NCBI GenBank assembly: GCA_017543905.1
Contig: JAFYFC010000028.1
Location: 55,627-119,626, forward strand
Origin: Clostridia bacterium
GTDB lineage: Bacteria > Bacillota > Clostridia > Christensenellales > Aristaeellaceae
Reading direction: 5' to 3'
Length of the DNA: 64,000 nt
Of this stretch, positions 54,863 through 63,516 are shown in pieces; positions within the stretch are counted from its first letter, which is position 1; each line of letters opens with the position of its first letter. The position numbers and the translations under genes are program-made. The notes beneath the pieces were generated by a model that worked only from the letters and a program-made list of their open reading frames with translations, was not told the origin of the DNA and ran no database searches.

Positions 54863-54877
54863 GGAAGGAGTTGCACG

Positions 54878-56083
54878 ATGAAAATACTCGTTATAAACGC
54901 GGGCTCCTCTTCCCTTAAGTATCAGCTTATCGACATGGACACCCGCGAGGTAATAGCAAAGGGTCTGGCCGAGCGCATAGGCATGGACGCGGGCAGGCTG
55001 ACGCACAAATACGGCGCGGACTGCGCGGAAAAATACGTGGTTGATACCGTATTTGACGACCATACCTCCGCGATACAGCTCGTGCTGGACGCGCTGGTAG
55101 ACGCTGAGCACGGCGTTATCGCAAGCACCGCCGAAATCGGCGCGGTGGGACACAGAGTGCTGCACGGCGGCGACAAGTTCACGGCGTCCTGCATAGTGGA
55201 CGAGGCGTGCAAAAACGCCATCCGCGCCTGCTACCCGCTCGGTCCTCTCCACAATCCCGCGAACCTGCAGGGCATACTCGCCTGCGAAAAGGTAATGCCC
55301 GGCACTCCGCAGGTGGCAGTGTTCGATACCGCGTTCCATCAGACCATGCCCCCCAGGGCGTTTATGTACGGCGTGCCCATGAAATACTACACCGAGCACG
55401 CGGTCAGAAGATACGGCTTCCACGGCACCAGCCACCGCTACGTATCCGCCCGCGCGGCGGAGCTGCTTGAGGAGAAGGGCTACAGGCACGACAAAATGAT
55501 CGTCGCCCATCTCGGAAACGGCTCCTCGCTCTCCGCGGTCATGAACGGCAAGTGCTGCGATACCTCGATGGGTCTTACGCCCCTTGAGGGCGTGCTGATG
55601 GGCACCCGCTCCGGAAACGTCGACCCGGCCGTGGTCGAATTCATCGCCAACACCGAGAACATCTCCGTTACCAACACCCTCACCATGCTCAACAAGGAGA
55701 GCGGTCTGCTGGGCATCAGCGGAGTATCCAGCGACATGCGCGACGTGAACGCCGCCGCGGACGCGGGCAACGCAAACGCGGCCCTCGCGCTGGACATGTG
55801 GCAGTACGGCATCAAGAAATACATCGGCGCGTACGCCGCGGCGATGGGCGGGCTCGATACGCTCATATTCACCGCCGGCATAGGCGAAAACGACGGTCCC
55901 GGCCGCGCGAAGGTGTGCGAGGGGCTGGAGTTCCTGGGAATAAAGATAGACCCCGAGGCGAACAAGGTGCGCGGCGAGGAGAAGCTGATCTCGACTCCCG
56001 ACAGCCGGGTCTCCGTATGGGTCATCCCCACGAACGAGGAGCTGGCGATCGCCCTTGATACGCTCGAGCTGACAAGCAAATAA
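54878..56083 (+). CDS. ackA: Acetate kinase
   Basis: The product is 401 residues; ATG 54878 follows AAGGAAGGAG. It has NAGSSSLKYQLIDM at the N-terminus, GHRVLHGGDKF, the catalytic Asp in VAVFDTAFHQTMP, GFHGTSHRYVS and GIGENDGPGR. It makes ATP and acetate from acetyl phosphate. It is translationally close to pta and is followed by a separate promoter for the yceD-rpmF pair. Confidence 0.97.
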   Translation: MKILVINAGSSSLKYQLIDMDTREVIAKGLAERIGMDAGRLTHKYGADCAEKYVVDTVFDDHTSAIQLVLDALVDAEHGVIASTAEIGAVGHRVLHGGDKFTASCIVDEACKNAIRACYPLGPLHNPANLQGILACEKVMPGTPQVAVFDTAFHQTMPPRAFMYGVPMKYYTEHAVRRYGFHGTSHRYVSARAAELLEEKGYRHDKMIVAHLGNGSSLSAVMNGKCCDTSMGLTPLEGVLMGTRSGNVDPAVVEFIANTENISVTNTLTMLNKESGLLGISGVSSDMRDVNAAADAGNANAALALDMWQYGIKKYIGAYAAAMGGLDTLIFTAGIGENDGPGRAKVCEGLEFLGIKIDPEANKVRGEEKLISTPDSRVSVWVIPTNEELAIALDTLELTSK

Positions 56084-56126
56084 TACAATCCTAACGCGCA
56101 CAGGCGTATACAAACACAAAAATAAC

Positions 56127-56155
56127 TTTACAAAAGCGTTTCGAGTGATTATACT
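56127..56155 (+). promoter_or_regulatory. Promoter of the yceD-rpmF operon
   Basis: TTTACA (56127-56132), 17 bases, TATACT (56150-56155), 24 bases before ATG 56179. Confidence 0.7.
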
Positions 56156-56178
56156 ATAAAGGCTAACGGAGGACTCAG

Positions 56179-56682
56179 ATGATAGACGTTTCCGGCGCGC
56201 TCAAAAATGCAGGCGCGATGTATCCGTTTTCGCAGGACATATTTATAGAGCCCTGCGAGGTTTTCGGCGAAACGCTCTCGTTTGAGGACGCGCGTATCAC
56301 GGGCGGCTGCTTCGGCGCGGACGAGGCTGTTTCCATAGAGGCCCGGCTCAGCGTGAACGTGCACGCGCACTGCGCGAGGTGTCTGGAGCCGGTGGTTTAC
56401 CCGATGGATATCGAGGTAAAGGCCGATTACAGACGCTCAGGCAGCGAGGACTGCTTCACGTTCACGGGGCACGAGATCGATCCCGTGCCGGCCGCGTTCG
56501 AATGTCTGCTTACAGAGCTGCCTATGCGCTTTCTGTGCAGCGAGGACTGCAAGGGTCTGTGTCCTGTATGCGGCAAAAGCCGCAACAAGAGCCTGTGTAC
56601 GTGCCTTGAGGGTGCGGTGAAGCCAAGCCCTTTCTCGGTACTGAAAAGCTTAGCGGTTTACCAAACTAACGAGGAGGTGTGA
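56179..56682 (+). CDS. DUF177 (YceD) family protein
   Basis: The product is 167 residues. The Cys-rich core [16 protein letters not shown] and [29 protein letters not shown] is diagnostic of YceD/DUF177, associated with 23S rRNA metabolism and always found next to rpmF. Its 3' end abuts the rpmF start. The cysteines probably bind zinc. Confidence 0.95.
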   Translation: MIDVSGALKNAGAMYPFSQDIFIEPCEVFGETLSFEDARITGGCFGADEAVSIEARLSVNVHAHCARCLEPVVYPMDIEVKADYRRSGSEDCFTFTGHEIDPVPAAFECLLTELPMRFLCSEDCKGLCPVCGKSRNKSLCTCLEGAVKPSPFSVLKSLAVYQTNEEV

Positions 56683-56684
56683 TC

Positions 56685-56876
56685 ATGGCAACACCGAAAG
56701 GAAAAGTTTCAAAGGCGAGGAGAGATTCACGCCGCAGCGCGCACTGGAAGCTCAGCCTTCCCGGCATAGTAAAATGCCCCAAGTGCGGCAAAATGAAGCT
56801 TGCGCACCGCGTGTGCAAATCCTGCGGCTATTATGACGGCGAGCAGGTCATCAAGGTCGGGGAAGAAGATAAATAA
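56685..56876 (+). CDS. rpmF: Ribosomal protein L32
   Basis: The product is 63 residues. ATG 56685 after AGGAGGTGTGATC gives [18 protein letters not shown], the usual start; an in-frame start two codons earlier is less likely. The zinc-ribbon cysteines are present as CPKCG and CKSCG. It forms part of the 50S subunit. The Cys-containing (zinc-dependent) form is present rather than the Cys-less paralogue. Confidence 0.97.
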   Translation: MATPKGKVSKARRDSRRSAHWKLSLPGIVKCPKCGKMKLAHRVCKSCGYYDGEQVIKVGEEDK

Positions 56877-56968
56877 GCCTCAGGCGATACCGCACGAACG
56901 GGCGGCGCGTCAGGCGAAAATCCGCTTTCTGTCCGGTCACCCGCATTTTGCGGTACTGCCGTATGAAA

Positions 56969-57008
56969 ACGAAGCGTCCGATTTCAGGATCGGGCGTTTC
57001 GTTTTGTT
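56969..57008 (+). terminator. Intrinsic terminator after rpmF
   Basis: ACGAAGCGTCCGAT (56969-56982) pairs with ATCGGGCGTTTCGT (56989-57002) with two G-T or mismatched positions and is followed by TTTGTTT. It lies about 90 bases after the rpmF stop. The rest of 56877-57148 holds no gene. Confidence 0.82.
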
Positions 57009-57148
57009 TCGCGTCAGGCTTTGCGCAGCTGTTTTGAGAATCCGGAAGCGTCAGGATTACCGTAAACGCTCCGGAAGCGCGTTTTGCGGGAAAGCAGCTT
57101 CCTTACGGATTCAGAAATTTGTTTGAAGGCTGTGTCAGGCAGCTGCCG

Positions 57149-57484
57149 TCAGAGGATTTCGACCAGCACAGGATATTCCTGCCGGTCCGGAAGATATTTG
57201 ATCCTGAGCCTGTCTCCTTCTGTGAAGGTATGGTTTCCGGGATTGCTTAGCAAGCTTTCCACGCTCTGCCCCTGATTATTGGTAAAGGTGATATAGTACT
57301 CCTTCGTAACGCTGTTACCCGCCCACGTTTCACCGGTCCCGCCGCTCCATTCGTGCAGCTCGATGCGGGAAACCACGGCTTCGGTTTCGATCCCCTCTGT
57401 TTTTACCTTCTTCGATACGATAAATGCCCCTATCCAGCCTGCCGCAAAGGCAGCCAAAAGTATTATGAATACGATTTCGAACAT
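57149..57484 (-). CDS. Small membrane-anchored protein (DUF3592-like)
   Basis: The product is 111 residues; ATG 57484 follows GGAGGAG. One N-terminal hydrophobic helix (IVFIILLAAFAAGWIGAFIV) is followed by a small beta-rich domain: GIETEAVVSRIELHEWSGGTG, YYITFTNNQGQSVESLL, GDRLRIKYLPDRQEYPVLVEIL. This pattern (variable T-E-A-V-V start, V-x-Y-x-P end) resembles DUF3592-type domains. Function unknown. It is isolated, convergent with rpmF. Confidence 0.75.
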   Translation of the reverse strand: MFEIVFIILLAAFAAGWIGAFIVSKKVKTEGIETEAVVSRIELHEWSGGTGETWAGNSVTKEYYITFTNNQGQSVESLLSNPGNHTFTEGDRLRIKYLPDRQEYPVLVEIL

Positions 57485-57715
57485 GCTCTGTCTCCTCCCC
57501 TTTTGCCCGTAAGCCCGAACACGATGCTGCCGGGCCTAAGCTCCCTGTCAGTATTCTGCCGTTTATACCAGATTTCCTGCAATCAAAATACGTGAACACA
57601 TTATAGCAGTACGCGGCAAATAATGGAAGAAGCAAAATTTCCGTTCAAAAAGTAACGGCGCAAAATAAACAATCGCCGCCTCAGAATCTTTTCGCAGCTG
57701 TTTTCAGCGTGCTTA

Positions 57716-57745
57716 TTGACTTATATGCGAGATGTGCGGTATAAT
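57716..57745 (+). promoter_or_regulatory. Promoter of recA
   Basis: TTGACT (57716-57721), 18 bases, TATAAT (57740-57745). I looked for a Gram-positive LexA box (CGAAC-N4-GTTCG) near it and saw only one half (GTTCG at about 57764), so SOS control is not shown. Confidence 0.75.
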
Positions 57746-57778
57746 TTATACATTAATAATACCGTTCGGAGGTAGTAT

Positions 57779-58870
57779 ATGGCTAAAGCGGCTGAAAAGG
57801 CGAGCATCAGGCAGCAGAGCGGCGACGAGCGCAAGGCGGCGCTGTCGAGCGTGCTGTCCAAGATAGAAAAGGACTTCGGCAAGGGCTCTGTGATGAAGCT
57901 GGGCGACGCGGCGGGCATGAGCGTGGACGTTATATCGACCGGCTCTCTGCCGATAGATATGGCGCTGGGCGTGGGCGGACTTCCGCGCGGCAGGATAGTG
58001 GAGATATTCGGGCCCGAATCCTCAGGCAAAACCACCGTGGCGCTGCACGTGGTGGCGGAGGCGCAGAAGGCGGGCGGCACCGCGGCGTTCATAGACGCGG
58101 AGCACGCACTTGATCCCGTATACGCGCGCGCGCTGGGCGTCGACATAGACGAATTGTACGTGGCGCAGCCCGACAACGGCGAGCAGGCGCTGGACATCTG
58201 CGAGGCGCTGGTGCGCTCCGGCGCGATAGACGTGGTGGTCATCGACTCCGTCGCCGCGCTCGTGCCGAGGCAGGAGATCGAGGGCGACATGGGCGACAGC
58301 CACGTGGGTCTGCAGGCGCGCCTCATGAGCCAGGCGCTCAGAAAGCTTGCGGGCGTGATCGCCAAGACCAACGCGCTGGCGATATTCATAAACCAGCTGC
58401 GCGAGAAGGTTGGCGTGATATACGGCAATCCCGAGGTGACCACGGGCGGCAAGGCGCTTAAATTCTACGCCTCCGTGCGCATGGACATCCGCAAGGGCGA
58501 GCCTATCAAGGAGGGTGGCAACACAATCGGCAACCGCACCAAGATAAAGATCGTCAAAAACAAGGTCGCCCCGCCGTTCAGGACCTGCACGGTGGACATG
58601 ATATTCGGCGAGGGCATCTCCAAGGCGGGGAGTCTATTGGATCTGGCGGTGGAGCGCGAGCTTATAAAGAAATCCGGCGCGTGGTATTCCTACGACGGCA
58701 ACCGCATAGGACAGGGGCGCGACAATACCGTACAGTACCTGAAGGAGCATCCGGACGTATACGAGCTGCTCGACAAAAAGATACGCGAGGACTTCACGGG
58801 CGGACTGATCAGCGCGCCTATGGAGCTGGGCGCAGAGGACGACGAGGACGATACGCTGGACGAGGAATAA
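57779..58870 (+). CDS. recA: Recombinase RecA
   Basis: The product is 363 residues; ATG 57779 follows CGGAGG. It has the Walker [31 protein letters not shown], the Walker [20 protein letters not shown] and [29 protein letters not shown]. The C-terminus is acidic ([11 protein letters not shown]), as usual. It catalyses strand exchange and LexA self-cleavage. It is followed 8 bases later by a pyroglutamyl peptidase gene, an unusual partner. Confidence 0.98.
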   Translation: MAKAAEKASIRQQSGDERKAALSSVLSKIEKDFGKGSVMKLGDAAGMSVDVISTGSLPIDMALGVGGLPRGRIVEIFGPESSGKTTVALHVVAEAQKAGGTAAFIDAEHALDPVYARALGVDIDELYVAQPDNGEQALDICEALVRSGAIDVVVIDSVAALVPRQEIEGDMGDSHVGLQARLMSQALRKLAGVIAKTNALAIFINQLREKVGVIYGNPEVTTGGKALKFYASVRMDIRKGEPIKEGGNTIGNRTKIKIVKNKVAPPFRTCTVDMIFGEGISKAGSLLDLAVERELIKKSGAWYSYDGNRIGQGRDNTVQYLKEHPDVYELLDKKIREDFTGGLISAPMELGAEDDEDDTLDEE

Positions 58871-58878
58871 TACGCCCT

Positions 58879-59475
58879 ATGAAAATACTGCTCACGGCGT
58901 TTGAGCCCTTCGGCGGAGAGCGCGTAAACCCCGCTCTGGAGGCGGTGACGCGCGTAGCGGGCGGCGGCGTTATAAAGCTGTATCTGCCCGTGGAGTACGA
59001 AACCGCCGCGAAGCTTACGCGTGAGAAGATATCTGAGTGCAAGCCGGACGCGGTCGTATGCGTGGGACAGGCGGGCGGCAGAAAAGGCATCACGCCGGAA
59101 AGCTGCGCGCGGAACATGCGCTCTTCCGCCTCGCCCGACAGCGCGGGCAGGCTGTGCCGCTCAGAGCCGGTCGTGCCCGGCGCGCCCGAAACGCTCTGCA
59201 GCACGTTTGACGCCGCGGGCATGACGGAATACCTTAAGGCTAAGGGCTTCCCCGCTTACGTGAGCAGCAGCGCGGGCACGTACGTGTGCAACGACGTGTT
59301 TTACTTCGTACTTTACGCCCTTGAGGGCACAGACGTAGCAGCGGGCTTCATACACGTGCCGTTCTGCACAGAGCAGCTTGCCGCTCATCCGCAGGCGTTC
59401 GCGCTAAGCACAGGCGAGATAACCGCCGCGCTCGAGGCGGCGCTGGATTATATACGCATGAAACTAAAGAGGTAA
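58879..59475 (+). CDS. pcp: Pyrrolidone-carboxylate (pyroglutamyl) peptidase
   Basis: The product is 198 residues; ATG 58879 lies 8 bases after recA. It has the C15 blocks MKILLTAFEPFGGERVNP, VCVGQAGGRKGITPE (Glu), SSSAGTYVCNDVFYFVLY (catalytic Cys) and AGFIHVPFCTEQ (His). It removes N-terminal pyroglutamate. It is slightly shorter than typical (about 203-215), mostly in the loop around residues 85-115. The next gene starts 4 bases after its stop. Confidence 0.93.
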   Translation: MKILLTAFEPFGGERVNPALEAVTRVAGGGVIKLYLPVEYETAAKLTREKISECKPDAVVCVGQAGGRKGITPESCARNMRSSASPDSAGRLCRSEPVVPGAPETLCSTFDAAGMTEYLKAKGFPAYVSSSAGTYVCNDVFYFVLYALEGTDVAAGFIHVPFCTEQLAAHPQAFALSTGEITAALEAALDYIRMKLKR

Positions 59476-59479
59476 ACGC

Positions 59480-60673
59480 ATGGAAAAGCTTTCGCAGCTG
59501 CTTTCTGAGCGCGTGCTGCTTTCAGACGGCAGCATGGGCGCGCTGCTCGCGTCGAAGGGCTACGCGGTGCCCTGTCCGGACGAGCTGGCTTCGACCGAGC
59601 CGCAGGTAATCAAAAACATACACCGCGCATATCTTGACGCGGGCGCGGACATAATCATAGCCGACAGCTTCGGCGCGACCGAGCCCGTGCTCGCGCACAA
59701 GGGCAGGGCGGGCAAAAGCGCAGAGTTCACGCGCGCGGCGGTGGCGCTCGCACGGCAGACGGCGAAGGACACATCGCTCGTCGCGGTGGACATGGGCCCC
59801 ACGGGCGAATTTATATACCCGGTGGGCGCGCGTTCGTTCGACGAGGTTTACGGCTGGTTTTATACGCAGGCGTGCGCGGCGCGTGACGCGGGCGCGGATT
59901 TCGCGTTCATAGAGACCCAGACCGACCTTGCGGAATGCCGCGCGGCGTGTCTGGCGGCGCGTGACGCGGGACTCGAGGCGATAGCCTCGTTTTCCGTAAG
60001 CGAAAAAGGACGCACGCTGACCGGCGCGAGCGTGGAAGCGTGCGCGGTGACGCTCGAGGCGGCGGGCGCGAGCGCGGTGGGCATAAACTGCTCCACCGGC
60101 CCCGAGGCGATGCCCGCGAGCGTGCGCCGCATGAGAAAAGTAACGGCTCTGCCGATCGCGGTGCAGCCGAACGCGGGTCTGCCCGTGACGCACGCGGACG
60201 GCAGCGTGACCTATCCCTGCACGCCAGCGGAGTTTGAAAACGGCATGCGCGAAATACTCTGCGCGGGCGCGGGACTGATCGGCGGCTGCTGCGGCACCAC
60301 GCCGGAGCACGTTGCGCGCATAAAGCCGCTTGCAGAAAACGCGCGCGTGCCTGAGCGCGTAAGCGAGGGCGAGTATCTGTCCTCCGCGCGGGAATGCTTC
60401 GCCGCGGACGCGGCGCTCGCCTGTCCCGAAAACGTCTCCGATCCCGAGGACGCCTACGACGCAGACGAGGATACCACTGTGCTCGTCGTGTCCGATAGTG
60501 AGTTTACGCCGGATATGCTGCTTGAGCTCGCGTCTTACACCAAGCTGCCCGTTCTTATAGAGGGCACGGACGAAAGCAAAACCGCTGCTCTGCTCAGGGT
60601 ATATCCCGGCCGCGCAGCGGTAAAGGGCTGCCCGCAGGCGGCAGCGAAATACGGCGCGTATATAGTCAAATAA
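59480..60673 (+). CDS. Homocysteine S-methyltransferase-domain protein with a partial pterin-domain-like tail
   Basis: The product is 397 residues. Residues 1-290 are a full homocysteine-binding barrel: LLSDGSMGALLASKG, VGINCSTGPEAM and GLIGGCCGTTPEHV with the zinc Cys pair (CC) and an upstream Cys (NCS). The tail (about 320-397; VSDSEFTPDMLLELASYTKLPVLIEGTDESKTAALLRVYPG) resembles the start of a MetH pterin-binding domain but stops early. It probably acts with a separate corrinoid/pterin partner in a split methionine synthase, or is degenerate at its C-terminus. It is downstream of recA-pcp. Confidence 0.85.
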   Translation: MEKLSQLLSERVLLSDGSMGALLASKGYAVPCPDELASTEPQVIKNIHRAYLDAGADIIIADSFGATEPVLAHKGRAGKSAEFTRAAVALARQTAKDTSLVAVDMGPTGEFIYPVGARSFDEVYGWFYTQACAARDAGADFAFIETQTDLAECRAACLAARDAGLEAIASFSVSEKGRTLTGASVEACAVTLEAAGASAVGINCSTGPEAMPASVRRMRKVTALPIAVQPNAGLPVTHADGSVTYPCTPAEFENGMREILCAGAGLIGGCCGTTPEHVARIKPLAENARVPERVSEGEYLSSARECFAADAALACPENVSDPEDAYDADEDTTVLVVSDSEFTPDMLLELASYTKLPVLIEGTDESKTAALLRVYPGRAAVKGCPQAAAKYGAYIVK

Positions 60674-60699
60674 ACCGCCGTCTGCCGCACGGACGTTGC

Positions 60700-60738
60700 A
60701 AAAATCCGCCTCTTCGCTGCAGCTCAGCGGCGGAGAGG
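60700..60738. terminator. Terminator between the homocysteine methyltransferase-like and LysR genes
   Basis: CCTCTTCGCTGC (60709-60720) pairs with GCGGCGGAGAGG (60727-60738) with two G-T pairs, loop AGCTCA. Read leftward it is followed by CGGATTTTT (A-run 60700-60704), so it terminates the minus-strand LysR transcript; read rightward TATTTATTT follows. Confidence 0.75.
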
Positions 60739-60741
60739 TAT

Positions 60742-61677
60742 TTATTTGACGCCCGTTTCAGTCTGCCCGCTCAGATACTTCTTCATCTCTTCTATATATT
60801 TTATCCCGAGCGCGGTGTGCACGCTGTTTTTGCGCTCTATGTAGCCTATCTCCATCGCGGCGTCGCCCGCTTCCGCGCCGGCGGAAAACGGCACGGCGAT
60901 GTAGTCCACGCCGCTCAGCTCCTCGCAGATTATGCCCGAGCACAGCGTATAGCCCAGCACGCCCACCATCATGTTGAGTACCGTCGCGCGGTCGCAGCAG
61001 CGGATCAGGCGCGGATATTCGTGCGCGGACATAAGCTCCTCCGAAAAATAAAACGGCACGTCTCCCTGCTCGAATGCAAGACAGGGCCAGGCTTTGAGCT
61101 CCTCGATGGTTATAACGCTTTTATTCGCGAGCGGATGCCCCTTCCACAGATACACGTACGCGCCGCAGTCGATAAGACGGTTGAACACGAGCCCTTCCGA
61201 GGCGAGCAGCTTTTCGAGGGGCTTGCGGTTGCTTTCGTTCAGGTAAATCACGCCGATCTCGCTGCGGAGCTCAGATACGTCGCGTATCACGTCCAGCGTC
61301 TTCGTTTCGCGTATGGCCAGCTCGTATTCCGCCACGTCCACCTGACGGGTAAGCTCTACGAACGCCTTCACCGCGAAGGAATAATGCTGAGTCGAAACGG
61401 CGAAGCTGGTTTTGCGCCTGCCAATCTTGCCGTATTCCTCCATGAGATTGATATACTGCGCGTAGAGCTGCCTCGCGTAAGGCAGAAAGCGTATGCCCTC
61501 CGGCGTGAGCGTGACGCCCTTTGACGAACGGCGGAATACTGTGATCCCGAACTCCTTTTCAAGCTCCTTTACCGCGCCGGTCAGCGAGGGCTGCGCCACG
61601 AACAGCTTTTCCGCCGCCTTGCTCATGGAGCCGGTTTCCGCTATAGTGATAACGTAATATATCTGCTGCAGTGTCAT
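60742..61677 (-). CDS. LysR-family transcriptional regulator
   Basis: The product is 311 residues from ATG 61677 after GGGGGAG; a 50-codon extension upstream is rejected because it crosses the promoter. The N-terminal winged HTH is TLQQIYYVITIAETGSMSKAAEKLFVAQPSLTGAVKELEKEFGITVFRR, and the rest is the periplasmic-binding-like effector domain. It is divergent from the O-acetylhomoserine sulfhydrylase gene with 412 bases between, and two LysR-style inverted repeats lie in that space, so it likely controls sulfur amino-acid synthesis and itself. Confidence 0.93.
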   Translation of the reverse strand: MTLQQIYYVITIAETGSMSKAAEKLFVAQPSLTGAVKELEKEFGITVFRRSSKGVTLTPEGIRFLPYARQLYAQYINLMEEYGKIGRRKTSFAVSTQHYSFAVKAFVELTRQVDVAEYELAIRETKTLDVIRDVSELRSEIGVIYLNESNRKPLEKLLASEGLVFNRLIDCGAYVYLWKGHPLANKSVITIEELKAWPCLAFEQGDVPFYFSEELMSAHEYPRLIRCCDRATVLNMMVGVLGYTLCSGIICEELSGVDYIAVPFSAGAEAGDAAMEIGYIERKNSVHTALGIKYIEEMKKYLSGQTETGVK

Positions 61678-61741
61678 AGTTGTCTCCCCCTGCCGTCCGA
61701 AAACATATCGCCTGCGCCAGCGTATATACAAGTGCCACGCA

Positions 61742-61769
61742 ATTATCCTACTTAAGAGGTAGGTTATTG
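61742..61769. promoter_or_regulatory. Candidate LysR autoregulatory operator
   Basis: An imperfect palindrome centred near 61755: CCTAC (61747-61751) and GTAGG (61759-61763), with ATTAT/ATAAC-like flanks. It covers the expected start site of the LysR transcript, fitting autorepression. Confidence 0.5.
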
Positions 61770-61771
61770 AT

Positions 61772-61800
61772 ATGATAGGCTCTGCGCGAGCTTTTGTCAA
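61772..61800 (-). promoter_or_regulatory. Promoter of the LysR gene
   Basis: On the minus strand TTGACA (61800-61795), 17 bases, TATCAT (61777-61772). Confidence 0.78.
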
Positions 61801-61861
61801 GCCGTTTTGCGTAAAACGGAAAAACACAATGAATGCAAACTCGAAACGGAATCCATCATTT

Positions 61862-61878
61862 TATAGCTTTTTCCTATA
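61862..61878. promoter_or_regulatory. Candidate LysR activator site before the O-acetylhomoserine sulfhydrylase promoter
   Basis: TATAG (61862-61866) and CTATA (61874-61878) form a 5-bp inverted repeat with a 7-base spacer, the T-N11-A geometry of LysR sites. It ends about 21 bases upstream of the -35 element at 61900, a typical activator position. Confidence 0.5.
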
Positions 61879-61899
61879 GCCTCGCATCGGAAGCCGGTA

Positions 61900-61929
61900 T
61901 TGGACAAGCGCGCGCAAGCGATGTATTAT
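61900..61929 (+). promoter_or_regulatory. Promoter of the leader ORF/O-acetylhomoserine sulfhydrylase operon
   Basis: TTGGAC (61900-61905), 18 bases, TATTAT (61924-61929). Transcription would start near 61936, 26 bases before the small ORF. Confidence 0.6.
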
Positions 61930-61961
61930 TTATACGGATCGAACGCAAAGGAGGCGCTTAA

Positions 61962-62069
61962 ATGAACGCATGCGATACACTGCGCATATACAGCTTTGCG
62001 CTACCGAGCCGCGGCCGAATGCGGCGGCGCGCCGCACGGAAGCTGCTTAATTCATCCCGTTCCAAATAA
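61962..62069 (+). CDS. 35-codon leader ORF upstream of the sulfhydrylase gene
   Basis: ATG 61962 follows AAAGGAGG at ideal spacing, so translation is likely. The peptide begins MNACDTLRIYSFALPSRGRM and ends in an Arg/Lys-rich tail (stop 62067-62069). Its stop lies 20 bases before the sulfhydrylase ATG, and the second ribosome site AAAGGAG sits between. A Cys at position 4 and the position before a sulfur-assimilation gene suggest a regulatory leader peptide, but no alternative hairpins were clearly seen. It could also be a chance ORF. Confidence 0.5.
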   Translation: MNACDTLRIYSFALPSRGRMRRRAARKLLNSSRSK

Positions 62070-62089
62070 AAATAAAGGAGATCGAAACT

Positions 62090-63400
62090 ATGTCAGATAT
62101 CAAAAATCCCGCCAGCTGGTCTTTTGAAACCCGTCAGCTCCATATCGGTCAGGAGGCAGCCGATCCCGCGACCGATTCCCGCGCGGTGCCGATCTACGCA
62201 ACCACCTCCTACGTGTTCCATAACAGCGAGCACGCCGCCGACCGCTTCGCGCTGAAGGACGCGGGCAACATCTACGGCCGCCTCACTAATCCCACGCAGG
62301 GCGTGTTCGAAGCGCGCATAGCCTCCCTCGAGGGCGGCAGCGCGGCGCTTGCGACCGCCTCCGGCGCGGCGGCGATAACCTACACCTTTAAAGCGCTCGC
62401 AAAAAGCGGCGAGCATATAGTGGCGTCGAAGACCATATACGGCGGCACGTACAACCTGCTCGCGCACACGCTACCGCTTGGCAGCAACATAACTGCGACC
62501 TTCGTCGATCCGGAAATCGAAGGCTCGTTCGAGGCGGCGATCCGTCCCGAAACCAAGGCGATATTCATAGAGACGCTGGGCAATCCGAATTCGAACATAA
62601 TCGATATCGAAGCTGTCGCCGCCGTAGCGCATAAGCACGGCATACCGCTGGTGGTCGATTCCACGTTCGCGACGCCGTATCTCGTGCGTCCCATAGAGTA
62701 CGGGGCAGATATAGTGGTGCATTCCGCCACCAAGTTTATTGGCGGGCACGGCACCGCGATAGGCGGAGTCATCGTCGAATCCGGCAAATTCGACTGGAAG
62801 GCGTCCGGCAAATATCCCTGGATAAGCGATCCCAATCCCAGCTATCACGGCGTTTCGTTCAGCGACGCGGCAGGGCCTGCGGCGTTTGTAACGTACATCC
62901 GTGCGATACTGCTGCGCGACACCGGCGCGACGCTTTCGCCCTTCCACGCGTTCATCTTCCTGCAGGGGCTCGAGACGCTCTCCCTGCGCGTGGAGCGGCA
63001 CGTAAGTAACGCGCTCGCGATAGTGGATTATCTGAGCAGGCATCCGCAGGTGGACGCGGTGCATCATCCCGCGCTTGAAAACGACCCGTCGCACAAGCTG
63101 TATCTTAAATACTTCCCGAACGGAGGCGGCTCGATTTTCACGTTTGATATAAAGGGAAACGCGGACACCGCGAAGAAGTTCATAGACAATCTTGCGATCT
63201 TCTCGCTGCTTGCGAACGTCGCGGACGTGAAATCCCTCGTCATACATCCCGCCAGCACCACGCACTCCCAGCTGACCGAAGCGGAAAAGCTGGAGCAGGG
63301 CATAAAGCCCAACACCATACGCCTTTCCATAGGCACCGAAAACGTAAATGATCTTATCGCAGCGCTGGAGGCGGCGTTCGAGGCGGTAAAGCAGGCATAA
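62090..63400 (+). CDS. metY: O-acetylhomoserine sulfhydrylase (PLP, Cys/Met metabolism family)
   Basis: The product is 436 residues; ATG 62090 follows AAAGGAG. It has WSFETRQLHIGQEAADPATDSRAVPIYATTSYVF, YGRLTNPTQGVFEARIASLEGG, and the PLP Lys in VVHSATKFIGGHGTAIGG. The about-430-residue length and the insertion near GKFDWKASGKYPWISDP are typical of MetY (O-acetylhomoserine aminocarboxypropyltransferase) rather than MetB/MetC (about 380). It makes homocysteine from O-acetylhomoserine and sulfide. The homocysteine methyltransferase-like gene 1.4 kb upstream could use the product. Confidence 0.94.
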   Translation: MSDIKNPASWSFETRQLHIGQEAADPATDSRAVPIYATTSYVFHNSEHAADRFALKDAGNIYGRLTNPTQGVFEARIASLEGGSAALATASGAAAITYTFKALAKSGEHIVASKTIYGGTYNLLAHTLPLGSNITATFVDPEIEGSFEAAIRPETKAIFIETLGNPNSNIIDIEAVAAVAHKHGIPLVVDSTFATPYLVRPIEYGADIVVHSATKFIGGHGTAIGGVIVESGKFDWKASGKYPWISDPNPSYHGVSFSDAAGPAAFVTYIRAILLRDTGATLSPFHAFIFLQGLETLSLRVERHVSNALAIVDYLSRHPQVDAVHHPALENDPSHKLYLKYFPNGGGSIFTFDIKGNADTAKKFIDNLAIFSLLANVADVKSLVIHPASTTHSQLTEAEKLEQGIKPNTIRLSIGTENVNDLIAALEAAFEAVKQA

Positions 63401-63443
63401 GACGCGCTTATGCCGCCGCTGCCTTTTAACGGCCTGCGCTGTC

Positions 63444-63472
63444 TTGATTTTTAACACAGTTTGGTGCATAAT
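63444..63472 (+). promoter_or_regulatory. Promoter of the aldolase gene
   Basis: TTGATT (63444-63449), 17 bases, CATAAT (63467-63472), about 45 bases before ATG 63517. Confidence 0.6.
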
Positions 63473-63516
63473 ACTGTGCGATTGGAAAATCAATTTTTCT
63501 TAAAGGAGTGCAGGTT

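Noticed and set aside
53846..56119. 757-codon minus-strand ORF
   Set aside because: It is antisense to pta and ackA and has no domain features.
57716..57778. LexA box in front of recA
   Set aside because: Only a single GTTCG half-site was found; the opposite half is missing.
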